Shown here one piece after another: positions 22,042 through 32,640 of a stretch of 64,000 bases of DNA. Position numbers and translations under genes: made by a program. Source of the DNA: Blastobasis lacticolella (lineage: Eukaryota > Arthropoda > Insecta > Lepidoptera > Blastobasidae); assembly GCA_905147135.1 (NCBI GenBank), contig LR990054.1:14483001-14547000 (forward strand). Reading direction: 5' to 3'. The notes under the pieces were generated by a model. The model was not told the origin of the DNA and did not search any database. It worked only from the letters and a program-made list of their open reading frames with translations. Position 1 is the stretch's first letter. Every line of letters begins with the position of its first letter.

Positions 22042-23489
22042 TTAATGTCTTCCACCACCACCATTGTTATTGTAGCGACCGCCGTCCGAATGACCTCGGC
22101 CACTATCATAAGATCCGCGACCACCACTGGACTGACCGTGACCACTGTCAGAAGATCCTCGACCACCGTCAGAGTGACCGCGACCGCTACTGGATTGACC
22201 GTGACCACCGTCAGAAGATCCTCGACCACCGTCATAGTGACCGCGACCGCCACTGGACTGACCGTGACCACTGTCAGAAGATCCTCGGCCACCATCATAG
22301 TGACCGCGACCACCGCTCGACTGACCGTGACCACTGGAGTGATCGCGACCGCCATCTGAGTATCCATGACCGCCGTTGAATTTACCCCGACCACCATCAG
22401 ATTGACTGCCTCTGCCTTGAGAGTGACCACGACCGCCGTTGCTAGGGTACCGTCCACCGTCGCTCTTTCCACGATTGCTGTCGTATCGACCACCATCAGA
22501 ACGACCGCGTCCACTGTCGCTGGATTTTCCACCATCTGATTTGAATCGGCCACCGTCTGATTTACTGCGACTGTCGGATCGTTCAGTGTCTGTACAGTCC
22601 CTACCACCGTCGTTTTTGCCGTGCCCGTAGCTATTTGACCGACCCCTGTCGCTCTTTTTGTCATAGTGACCACCACTACTTTTTTTGTCAAAATGACCAC
22701 CGCTCTTTTTGTTACCGCCTGAGTGGTGGCTTTGGGGCGAATTGTCGCTGTAGGTTCTAGCTGATGTGCCTGAGTGGAAAAAACAAACACCATCATTAAT
22801 AAAAATATAAATATTCAAAATTCACAAATCGCGACCTAGCCCTAAAGTAAGCAAAGCTCGTGATATGGGTGTTGGATAACTGATGATAAACTGAGCTACT
22901 TATTTACTTTTAATTATTTACTTATATTTACTTTTACATAAAATGCATACTTATTATACATACTACACCCTGACGCGTAACAGAAATTAATATTCATCAT
23001 GTAAATTTCTGTCCAGCCAGAAATCTAACCCGGGACCCTTGCGTGGCAGACGCGGCGCGGCACGGCATGTTGACTAACAGAACCACACAGGTCGTAAAAA
23101 TATATATATACGAGCAATAGATACATTATTTACATATTCGATAAATACGGTCTTTCGGACAACGCTTTAATAACTGAATTAAATTTAGTTTTGGATATTA
23201 GTTTTTCTTTAATATAAAGCTTTCTTTCTTGTTATTATCACGGTTTAATTTAAAATATAATATTTGGCACACTTTAAAATTGGCTGTATTATATTGAATT
23301 TTAAATTATTACATAATATTATCTAGATATAATTATTTTAAGTTTGATTTAATTAATTAATAAATATTCACGTTAACACGTTGGGAAGAAATTTATTTTA
23401 AGAACAAAAATAAAATCACACTTACCTGGGGCACAAGCAACACAGAGGAAGAGGCCTAAGGCCAAAAACGACAGAGTGTATCGCTTCAT
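22042..23489 (-). CDS. secreted Gly/Ser/Asp/Arg/His-rich repeat protein, gene 2
   Basis: This is the paralogue of the gene at 10454-11756. Coding exons are 23489-23426 and 22769-22042, giving 263 residues. The phase-1 intron (656 bases) has donor gtaagt and acceptor tttccactcag, and contains a SINE B copy. Exon 1 encodes MKRYTLSFLALGLFLCVACA and then P, a signal peptide differing from gene 1 at only a few sites. Exon 2 begins GTSARTYSDNSPQSHHSGGN, continues with KS/DGGR-rich sequence containing one Cys (DCT, about residue 80), and then has four 21-residue units (about residues 169-252). It ends GGGGRH, TAA. The TAA aligns with a Pro codon of gene 1. Beyond it, an aligned frame would run another 18 codons to the ancestral TGA, so the C-terminus looks secondarily shortened. 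No enzymatic domain is visible and function is unknown. Confidence 0.83.
22078..22329 (-). repeat. 63-bp coding tandem repeat, four units
   Basis: Four exact-length 21-residue units start HGQSSGG, HGQSSGG, HGQSSSG, HGQSSGG. Each unit is three diverged heptads (HGQSSGG, RGHYDGG, RGSSDSG). The repeat phrase on the plus strand (gactgaccgtgacca and variants) recurs every 63 bases. Confidence 0.93.
22838..23096 (-). mobile_element. SINE family B in intron 1 of gene 2
   Basis: It contains acttattatacatac, ttcatcatgtaaatttctgt, ccgggacccttgcgtggcag and a terminal caggtcgt, matching the SINE B copies at 24332 and 36691. It is old and diverged, and absent from intron 1 of gene 1. Confidence 0.75.
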
Positions 23490-23497
23490 TGTGAAAG

Positions 23498-23531
23498 ACT
23501 GATCCCGAAGTGCCCAGCGCATGTTTATATA
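23498..23531 (-). promoter_or_regulatory. TATA plus initiator core promoter of gene 2
   Basis: TATATAAAC (23531-23523) precedes TCAGT (23502-23498) with about 31 bases to the initiator A at 23500. This gives an 11-base leader to the ATG at 23489, the same leader length as gene 1. Confidence 0.78.
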
Positions 23532-23792
23532 TACGATGATTTCAGCGTTGTTATTTGTTATTAATATCCTTATCGGAGCGGAGTTACCGCCGGGAACACT
23601 ACTAAAGTTCAAGATTAGGTAAGGTCCCCTAAAATTTACTGAGTCATACAGAAAACGTGCATTATATTATTAATAAGATTAGATACTCTTCTTTTCTTAT
23701 CAAACTGGTTTACTGTGTAAATCATGTTTACGCTAGACTAGAATACCATAGGTAAATGAAGCTTTCGGTTATTTAATAGTAATATTTTCTCG

Positions 23793-24179
23793 AGTGTCGG
23801 TGGCCGAGCGGTTACAGTATCCGACTCGTAAGCCAGAGATCCAGTTTTCGAATCCCGCTTCGGCCATGTACCAATGACTGTTTTCTGAGTTATGTACATT
23901 AGTTGAACACTAACCGATGCTCTTACGGATAGGGAAAACATCATAGACTTGATTTATTGAGGTGAGAGAAACCATCGTGATGAAACCTGCACATTCAGGC
24001 GACTGGATGTGTAACCATGATCCCATCTGGTCAGGTTCCCCTGGTAGCAGGATCATGGAGGTCAGATGGCAGTCGCTACACTGTAATTACCTGACCTGCT
24101 AAATCCTGGATTATGGTTACGGCAGACCCCGGGACCTCGTGCGCGAGAGCACAACCGGGACATTAACGCCAAGATGATT
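23793..24179 (+). mobile_element. SINE family A
   Basis: Full-length copy: head gtggccgagcggttacagta, body, and tail gcacaaccgggacattaacg followed by gatgatt. It carries an extra segment, tagacttgatttattgaggt, shared with the copy at 24590-24955. Confidence 0.9.
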
Positions 24180-24331
24180 ATTTTATTTTCTAGATTACGA
24201 AGATGCAGAGGAAAATATTATGTTCTTACTACATTAATTTATTTGGAACTATTCGTTCCCAGTAGATTTTGAGTATATTCATTACAAACAAAAATACAAA
24301 TCTTTTCCCTTTATAATATTAGTACAGATAT

Positions 24332-24589
24332 GACGACCTGAGTGGTTCAGTGGTCAACATGCCAGTCAGCCACGCAAGAGGTCCCAGGTTCCATTTCCGT
24401 CTGGGCAGAAATTTAAATGATGAATTTTATTTTAGTTACGAGTCTGGGTGTTCTATGTATAATAAGTATGTATTTAAAATATATATAAGTAGTATATCAG
24501 TTAGCTAGCACCCATAGTACAAGCTATGCTTAGTTTGGGGCTCGATGGCGCTCTGTGAATTTGTCCACGATTATTATTATTATTATTAA
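24332..24589 (+). mobile_element. SINE family B
   Basis: tRNA-like head gacctgagtggttcagtggt with B-box-like aggttcca. The body includes atgtataataagtatgtatt and ctagcacccatagtacaagc. The tail, gatggcgctctgtgaatttg, runs into (ATT)n. It directly abuts the next SINE. Confidence 0.85.
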
Positions 24590-24955
24590 TGTTCTGTTCT
24601 CGAGCATGAGGGCCCGGGGGTCTAGCTTGACCATGATCCAAAATTTAGTGATCAGGTAATTACAGTGAAGCGACTACCATCTGACCTCCGTGACACTGTT
24701 ACCAGGGGAACCTGACCAGATTGGATCATGGTTACAAATTCAGTTGCCTGAATTCGCAGGTTTCATCACGATGGTTTCTCTCACCTCAATAAATCAAGTC
24801 TATGATATTTTCCTTCACAGTAAGAGCATCGGGTAAAATTCAACTAATGTACATAACTCAGAAAAGTGGTATTGGTACATGGCCGCAGCGGGATTCGAAC
24901 CTGGTACCTCTCGCTTACGAGTTGGATACTCAACCGCTTGGCCACCGAGACGTTC
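24590..24955 (-). mobile_element. SINE family A, inverted relative to 23793-24179
   Basis: Minus-strand copy with head caaccgcttggccaccgaga (plus-strand text) and B-box cgggattcgaac. It shares the tagacttgatttattgaggt insertion with the copy upstream, so the two belong to one subfamily. Confidence 0.9.
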
Positions 24956-25424
24956 CTACTTAAGTATTCTGTGGTATAAAAACCTTAGCAGTTTTATTTA
25001 ATATATTTTCATAAGCTTAAAAAGTCTATAATCTCTGCCTACCCCACTTGTGGGACACAGGCGTAAGCTTTATGTATGTATGTATGTATAAAAGTAATTA
25101 TGACAAACATCGACCGCTAAAACCTTAATTAATAATAAGGAAACTGTATGTTTAACTGTGTACAATAAATAGTCAAATAAATGAAATAAGGAAAATTGAT
25201 TATGTGCAGCAATTACTTGTATTTGAAGTCCTTTTATTATGATGCAAATAATACCTACAATGCTAATAATTTATAATACCCATCCACATATAAGCTTGAC
25301 GCATTCATGCGTTTGGAGGAAGCACTGAATTATTTCTTATTTAATTCAAACAAACAGGAGAAGTGTGTCATTTTATGCGCATTAAGCCAATTGCGGTGTC
25401 TTACTCATTCTATATTTTTGTGGC

Positions 25425-26290
25425 GGTACTTAGTATAGAAGATCATTCATTAGAAGTCATCCTGGATATACCACCATTTAATTTATTTTTTACTTTTGCG
25501 TGCTATGCCATTTTAAATAACCTCCGTATTGTATGAATGCTAGTACTACAGGGAGCTCGAACTATATCTGAGGTTCTACCTAGCCGAATTAGACGAAACA
25601 TGTGTCGTGATTTTAGTAAAGTGAATGGTTTTGGAATTGTCATGTGATTAAAGCGATAACTCTCGTTAATGTATTCAAGAACCTATTTGAACATTTAAAG
25701 AGTAATTTTAGCCATAACTTCCGGTTGATATTTGATAAGTCGCCATGCTGGTACGACGTCTTCCGGTGAATACTGGTCAAGTCGCCATGTTGGTATGACG
25801 TCTACAAGTTACACCGTGATTGGCTGCTGTCAAAAGGATCGACAGTGATTGGTCAAACATCCCCACCGCAAAAACCTATGAACTGGAGCATGAAATGGGC
25901 CCGGAAAGGACACTTCGAGGTAGTAGCTACTACAGGCAAGTCGATCAAGAGAAATACAGTGGAATCTTAATACATGTTTTAGATTTTACCCTACATCAAG
26001 CTACCAACCTATCAAAGCCAAATCAAAATCCGTTCAGTAGATTTTGCGTCCTTGAATATCTTTATACTCGGCTTTTTTACAGTTTAATAATAGTAAAAAT
26101 TGTATATAGATAGATTTTGGTTATATCTGAACACGTATCTGAAAATGTAATACGAGTAAAGTAACTACACTGTATACCTACTCCATGTAGGTATCTTACG
26201 GATTGAGATAACCAGTATCGGTCATAATGCCTGACTGAATTAGTTCTGTGTATTTTTTTATCTAATTCGTAGTTATCGGTAATACTGTGT
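25425..26290 (+). repeat. dispersed repeat, copy 2 (partner of 14095-14660)
   Basis: The flanking blocks match the first copy in order. The central 25590-25965 stretch is unmatched and contains a short tandem duplication, aagtcgccatg-tggta-gacgtct, at 25738-25803. Confidence 0.65.
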
Positions 26291-26309
26291 AAGAGAACCA
26301 CGACTGTTA

Positions 26310-26780
26310 TCTTTCATTGTATTTTATTTGACAACAAAGATTTACTATAAAGTAACTTATTGATTCCTTTAACTGTCATTTTTCTTAATAATCTAAAAAA
26401 CGCACTCGTACAACAAGTAAGGAAGGTATTTTATATTACCAGTCGTTTCGACCCGATTAGATAATGGCCTGTGGGCTGAAAATCATCGTCATTTTTAACG
26501 ACCAAAAATTTGTATGTGCATCAGTGGAACCACCGTAAAACACATGTAGATAAAATATCCGTAACAAATCGCCAGTTTGCTGACAATAAAACCCAAATAC
26601 CAAGTAAAGTAATACATAGATAGGCACGTAAAGTGCTCTCCTTGTTCCTGTATTGATACTTTCCTGGTGAGCATTAGAAATCGGGTCACGATCGTCGGCA
26701 GGCATATGGGGATGGCGTAACAGATCGCGAGGTACTGAGACACTGAGCTTATTTAGCAACACCGTAGGATTGGGCAGCTA
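26310..26780. other. no supported gene; weak membrane-protein-like frame
   Basis: Two overlapping minus-strand frames are open here (101 and 82 codons). One contains SQYLAICYAIPI and long hydrophobic stretches. No promoter, donor or homologous partner could be identified, so no gene is called. Confidence 0.3.
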
Positions 26781-26859
26781 CAGATGCCGCATATATTTAT
26801 CAATAAAGCAACAAACAAGGGGCTGACCTATCTTGTGGTAATAAGTTCTTTTGCTACAT

Positions 26860-27115
26860 CATATCATCACAGCCCACAACAGTCCAATGCAGGACTTAGG
26901 GCCTCTACCACGAATGGGGAGGTTATTGCCATAATCTCCACGCTTGGCAGGCGGGTTGGAGATTGAAGTGTTATAAATATAGCAATGGAAAACGCTGCTG
27001 TCCATTTTCAGGTGACGGAGACGGTAAATCCTTTGCCTCGAAAACGTTAGTCACCTTGTACGACACCCACGAGTGTAAGGGGTTAGTGCTATTCTACTCT
27101 GCCCGGTACAACTCG
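26860..27115 (+). mobile_element. dispersed retroposon, family C
   Basis: Contains cacagcccacaacagtccaa, ggttattgccataatctcca, ttggcaggcgggttggagat and acacccacgagtgtaagg. It is a diverged copy of the repeat at 4900-5175 and 35715-35955. Confidence 0.78.
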
Positions 27116-27358
27116 CCCACATGCCACATGGATATTTGCAAAACCAGACGTATTACTCGCGTTCCGCTAACATAATGAACCCTTACCACCTGATGGAAAT
27201 TAAATATCAGTAAAAGCGAGAAGCGTCAAAGTCAAAATTTCTTTTTTGTGTAGGACATTAAATATCTCTTTAAGTCACCATAAAAGAGGGTGTAAGAAAG
27301 TAGGGAGGAAACATACAGTGACATATTGGCCGCCCCAGGGCCGACACACGACGACAAA

Positions 27359-27478
27359 GGCCGGACCGTGTTCGACAATGCCAGTCATGGCCGGACCGCC
27401 CCGACAAAGCTATGCAGAACCGGACCGGGCCTGACAATGCTAGGCAGTGCCGGACCGCGCCCAACAAGGCCAGACAGA
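27359..27478. repeat. 30-bp GC-rich minisatellite, four units
   Basis: Four exact 30-base units begin ggccggaccg, ggccggaccg, accggaccgg and gccggaccgc. A partial unit lies on each side. The GC content is far above the surroundings. The length is a multiple of three, so several frames stay open; this is not evidence of coding. Confidence 0.88.
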
Positions 27479-27689
27479 ACCGTATCGTTGCTGCCTAGTC
27501 ATACATCGTCTTTGTCTGTGTTAATACTAAGCTGAAACGAGCTGCATTGCCTTTTTTCGACTTTTTGACTCTTGAGATCTAGCAGTCGATGGCAGTGTAC
27601 ATTCGGGTGGGGTTTCCGAATACCTGTTATGCGGATTGTAGGTATATTTGCGAACCTATTTACAGAAAAATATTAAAGAACCGGCTGTC

Positions 27690-27819
27690 CAGGGCCTCAA
27701 ATCTGCTAATATTCTGCTACTGTTACCAATGCTGTGATTGAATTGTAATTGGATCGCAATGGCAGTTTGACGCGTTTTTGGTGTTCTGCTACATTTAAAT
27801 CTGCGAACTTGAGGCCTTG
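27690..27819. mobile_element. short MITE, CAGGGCCTC-type inverted ends
   Basis: The left end cagggcctcaaatctgc and right end ctgcgaacttgaggccttg are inverted complements. The same termini bound 53535-53998. A hAT-like origin is possible from the CAGGG start, but no 8-bp duplication is clear. Confidence 0.6.
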
Positions 27820-28647
27820 GTACCAGACCCTATCCAAGCTCTTTGGGATATAAAGAAAACAATAAATAAATACATTATCATTTTACTCATTTTTCTTTTT
27901 TTAATTTCATACACCTTACACCTCAGTACTCAGTATGTAAAGTGGTTAGGTAACCGAATTTTCGGCTATTAAACTTATATTTTCATGATTTTTATTATTG
28001 GTAACAACATACTGTAGGATAATGAATTTTTGGGTTATCCGGGTTTAGAAAAATCGTGGTGAGGTCGAACTTCAAATATACTCTTACACCGAGGCTACCG
28101 CCTATGGCAGCCACTTGAGAATACGTCATTAAGGTAGAGCCGTAAATAAAGAAATATCGCAAAATAACCTTGACCTGAATCAAATGAGGGACATTGGTAA
28201 TAATTACCTTACACCTTTATATTACTTAAGGAAAACCATCAGCAATGATTACAATATAAAATAATACAGGCAGCATAGAGCCAATTACAAGATTTCACCG
28301 GTCGAAACTGGATAAACTTAAACATACTACCCTACATACATAATTACTACCTTAAATAATTAGTGGGAACAATGCACTTATGTGATTCTTTGAATATTAA
28401 AACCTCTACGGAAAGAGAAGGCGGCGTGGCGTATGAAAACTTTGCCAATTATTCTAAGTCATTACATATCTTAGCACGAAATGCATCCTGCCATTGAAAG
28501 GTATTTAGGACAAAAACATATAAAAATTGCTGGGCAGTATATCAGCCCACGAGTTATAATAAAATTGGTCTAAAATAATTACAATTAACAGCTTTCCTTC
28601 AACATTCGGACCAGTTCACGAAATCTGACAAATGAAATATTTTCATT

Positions 28648-29033
28648 TTATTTCAATTGATGGAACGGGCGACAGATCGCTTTTCTGCATGGATTGGAGA
28701 TGGTCACCTTCATGCCTGTGGTATCAGAGTGGCTACGACCTTCAGGGTATTCGCCATCGCTCTGTCCACAATTGCTCTCATGCCGACTACCATCTGAGCG
28801 ACTACGTCCTTTGTCGCCGTATTTACGACTATTTGAGCCTCGGTTGTTGTCGTGTCGGTCTCCGTCGGATTTTCTGTGACTGTCGGGTCGACCACCCCGA
28901 CTACTGTCGCTTCTGCCACGACCATTCCGGCGACCGCCGTGTCCGTGGCTATCTGACCGTCCGCCGTCGCTCTTTCTATCGTAGTGGCCTCCATTATCCT
29001 TCTTGTCAAAAACGACAGAGTGTTTCTCTACAT
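28648..29033 (-). pseudogene. third copy of the secreted repeat-protein family, inactivated
   Basis: The start region aligns with genes 1 and 2 (ATG at 29033, then NTLSFL), but codon 2 is TAG. After the TTTTTG of the signal-peptide exon the sequence jumps directly to the exon 2 segment DKKDNGGHYDRKSDGGRSDS (gene 2: DKKSSGGHYDKKSDRGRS). The end of exon 1, the whole intron and the start of exon 2 are missing, and the join is out of frame. The downstream family frame stays open to TAA at 28650-28648 but has no tandem repeats. The upstream TATA (tatttaaaaa, 29077-29068) is kept, as is an initiator decayed from TCAGT to TCAAT, 11 bases before the ATG. This points to DNA duplication followed by deletion rather than retroposition. 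Confidence 0.8.
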
Positions 29034-29679
29034 TGTAAAAGATTGATTTCGAACAGCTCAGCGCAGATTTTTAAATAGATAATGTTTTTCGGGTTGTTAT
29101 TGTTAAGTAGAATAACCACTGTGAATTGCAAGTTTTACGCACTTGTTATTATTATAATTTGTACAAGTAAATAAAGTATCAGATAGTAAAAACCCGGCGG
29201 AAAACGTGCATCGTTTACTACTTTTTCATCAAGTTTTATTAAATAATTCTTATCAGTTCGTCTGGTATCCGCCAGCCTAAAATATAACAAATGGTTGCGT
29301 TTGATTGTTGTTTTTTTTTTATTTACCTACGAAAATTACAGAAATCTTTATAAAATTTAGATTTCTCAATTGCGAAAATTTGTAAAAACCGCTTGTGAGA
29401 CCCGTCATGAGAAGTTGATGGACTCATTCGATATAGGTATGTACGAATAGTAGAAGTCCAAAAGGTAAAAAAGACAACCGTGAGAACCTTATTAACAATA
29501 TATTAGAGTTATTAATAATATATTAGAATTAAGAATAATAAAAATTTATTTCATGCAGAAATCACTTGAATATAACCCTCTGAATAAAAGCTTCATATTC
29601 AACAAATAATGACGCAGTGCATCTCTCCCGTGTGGTTCAGTTCGGAGAACAAAGAGAGCAAACAATGATCTCCTGGGAA

Positions 29680-30060
29680 TGAAACGAATTTGGATGCGGA
29701 AGGTTCCAGGATATGGTCAGCTGCGATCAGTCTCGCCCCATGACCTGTTTCCTTAACGGCCATTTCTGTCGCCCGTAGTACGCTCGATATTCATTCTCGC
29801 ATCGAGTCCACCGCACCGCATAATAGTGCTGGGACAGAGTAATGGGCCTGCGGTGACCGTGCCGGTGCTAACTGCCGACCTGTGGCGATGGTGGCATATG
29901 CCGTCGAGGTGGTCGCGCTGGCCATCGGATTTGGCTGTCTCATATTTTGCTCTACTAAGCGCCAGATCCAAGCGAGCCCTGGCGACCCCCTGATAGTTGC
30001 CATATACGCATTCGAATATGACACCTGATGTGTATGAGGCGCCACTGTCGGATGCGATTC
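29680..30060 (-). other. moderately GC-rich stretch, possible decayed coding relic
   Basis: Two overlapping minus-strand frames (MAPHTHQVSYSN... and MDLALSRAKYE...) look like one sequence split by a frameshift, as both carry forms of the same region. The product was not recognised. It is most likely retroelement debris, since the next segment is a LINE 3' end. Confidence 0.25.
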
Positions 30061-30249
30061 AGAAATTCTTCACCACAGTGTTAAAGCAGATGGAATTAAA
30101 GCACGGACAAACACTTTAGATGTGGACAGATTGCACTTATGAAGTATTTCAAGCCACAAGAGAAGCAGAAAAAACAGGTACAAAACTTGTTATAATGACT
30201 AGGTGACAAGACACCGTGAAACACAACGCCGACGATGGAACAGAATAGA

Positions 30250-30420
30250 AGAAATGGCTGCCTTTTTACAGCAATCGTGCAACACATGGAATGATCTCCT
30301 TCCCGAAGCCTCGCCTATGCAATAAAGTCTACACACTATGACCACTTTCCATCAGGTGGCCCGCTTGCCTGTTTTCCGACCGCATGACAGGTCTACTCGC
30401 TTACAGGTCGCCTTTCAGGT
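30250..30420 (+). mobile_element. LINE 3' fragment
   Basis: The frame QQSCNTWNDLLPEASPMQ, stop, resembles the RxWNxLP end of Jockey/CR1 ORF2. It is followed by the shared UTR phrase actttccatcaggtggcccg and cttgcctgtt. Confidence 0.6.
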
Positions 30421-30899
30421 GTCCTAGACACGGGGACCGTTTTTCTTCGTGAATCGGATCGTCTGACCGACTAATAAAAAAAAACCCCGGGCAATAAAAA
30501 AACATTGCGCACTCTTCCGGCTATGCAATCCGGTCCCAACAAAATACTAGGGCACAAAGGTAGGATCGGCGAAATTGAAGAAACAGCGGTGCCGTTCGCT
30601 TGGGCTATTTAAACGAGTAGACATCCCACCACCAATAATATGGAAATTGTAGGTAGCAATTTAAATACAGGAGTATGTTCTATCTCTATTCCGGCTTCCG
30701 GCGTAAACAAATTCGATATGCATTTATTCGGTACGCTGTGGTTCGCTTCATTTGAATAACTTTAAAGGATTTCGACTGCTCTTATACTTGTAGACGTCAC
30801 GGACATTGGATCCGTAGGTTTTCTCTGTTGTTTGGCTGTTTTTTGTATATTTCTGTCTTTATTCAGAGAAGGTACAGTGTCAGTATGAAAAAATATGGT

Positions 30900-31970
30900 C
30901 AGTAGTGTTACTGTAAATATTATGGTCTTTCACGACCTAGTAAAGGTAACTTGTCCCTGCCATTCGTCAATAAAATCGATTTAAAAAATTGAATTTCTAT
31001 TAGTTCAATGACATTGTTTTTTGCAAAAATACAATACATTTTTAATTTTAAAGAATAGACACTTTTATTAAATTACATTAAATGGATTGAAAATTTTTGA
31101 ACAAGCTTTCGCAAAAAGTTCCTATTCCAATTTACTCTAGTTCCTCCAGACTTATGATTGAGCATGATTTTCTATTTTCGCAAATTATACGTTTACTTAA
31201 CCATTATAATGGATGTAAAACTTTCTCTCGAGATCACGAAGAAAGGAACCTGATAATAGCGGTCGTGAATCCCCTTTGTGCTTAATGCAAATGTCCCATT
31301 GAAAATAATACACTAAATCTCATCCGTAGCAGTCGTGGACCGTAAAACAAATATAAAGATAAAGGAAAAAGGGGCTGGGGGTCTGTGATGAAATTTAGCA
31401 GTAAACTGAATAGACTGGTGAGTTTATGGTCTCATAAATCTGGATGTGGCCACGGATACTGTCTCCGCAGTCAAGGTACCGAAGGGTAAAGTGGTTGCAG
31501 AAAAAAATTCTGTAAGAAATGGTGCAATGGAAATAATATGTTTGTAGGGTCTCAGCGCTCCTTTTCCCTTATACCACTAGGAATTAATTAAGCATAAGGC
31601 CTGTACTTCTGATTGTAAACAGCTACTGCAGCCTACGGACATCGATTCCTATGGACCTAGTGGCTGACTCCTTGATTTCTCTCTATTTCTTTCCTTGATC
31701 GGGAAAACGGATACTGGTAGAAGCCGAGATTGACCGCTCGGATGATCATGATGATGGATGATTATTTTGATCTCCTTGGTCAGGCTTAGTATGGTATGTA
31801 TGAATGTAAAATCTTTATCGCAACAACATAGTACATTACAAAAGAAAACAATAACAAAGCATAGGCGAGCTTGTCCCACCACGGGATCTCTTCCAGCTGA
31901 CCTTAGACAAGCCGAAAATAGGATACGAGGTCTTACAATATTCTCTTATTCTTCCAACCGATTTCGGTCA
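30900..31970. other. intergenic DNA, nothing recognised
   Basis: AT-rich sequence. The 62-codon frame at 31097-31285 has no supporting context. Confidence 0.45.
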
Positions 31971-31974
31971 TGGC

Positions 31975-32640
31975 GACCTCTTCGATCTCTAATCTAATCG
32001 GCCTGATGCGCACAAAGATGGCTTACATAGCCTATCTTAGCGGCAAACTCCTGTACACCATGTGGGCACGTCAGGTTGCCGTTTACAAAGTTATATATAA
32101 CGGGTACGGGCTTTCATCTGGTCACGTTTACCATCGAGGTCAGCTTGGCGCTGCTCCATGAAGTCACTTACTTGCCTCTGCATATGCCCGCGCCATTCAG
32201 ACCGTTGTGCAAATCCTCCAATTGAGAGGGCTTAATGTTGTATATTTTCATGTGACGCTTCTGAACATCTTAATTTTGCAGGAGTTGTCCGCCGCGATTC
32301 CGCTTGCTTTTCTCAAGTTCAGAATAAAAGATGCGCTTCGCCACTCCCTCTTCCTCCATACGGGACATGACCACATCACCGAAGTTGCCGACGCGTAATA
32401 TAAAGCTTAATGCCACCAACATTGGCTCGTCGCAGAACTTCGGTATTTCGCACGCGTTCAGACCATTTAATGTTCATAATCTTGCGCAGATGTTTCAGGC
32501 GAAAGCGGTCTTCTCTTTGGTGACGATACAAGCACCACATTTCGGAGGAACATAAAAGGTAGAATGATGAAATGAAACGCATCCATTCTGAATCATTGAC
32601 CTCTCGGCCTGCCCGCCGGCAGGTCATTGACACTGTCCAA
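31975..32640 (-). mobile_element. RTE-like LINE fragment
   Basis: The minus-strand frame reads [28 protein letters not shown] and ITRRQLR, then frameshifts into a GHV-like block. The LKW/RxRN(T/E)E(V/I)LRRA pattern belongs to the C-terminal part of RTE-like reverse transcriptases. Several stops are present. Confidence 0.72.

Noticed and set aside
21987..22379. Plus-strand frames opposite gene 2 rich in Asp-His-Arg or Thr
   Set aside because: They are shadows of the coding tandem repeat; no promoter or splice evidence on the plus strand.
24332..24955. Regularly repeated segments considered as a CRISPR-like array
   Set aside because: The genome is eukaryotic and the repeats are adjacent SINEs of different family and orientation, with no spacer pattern.
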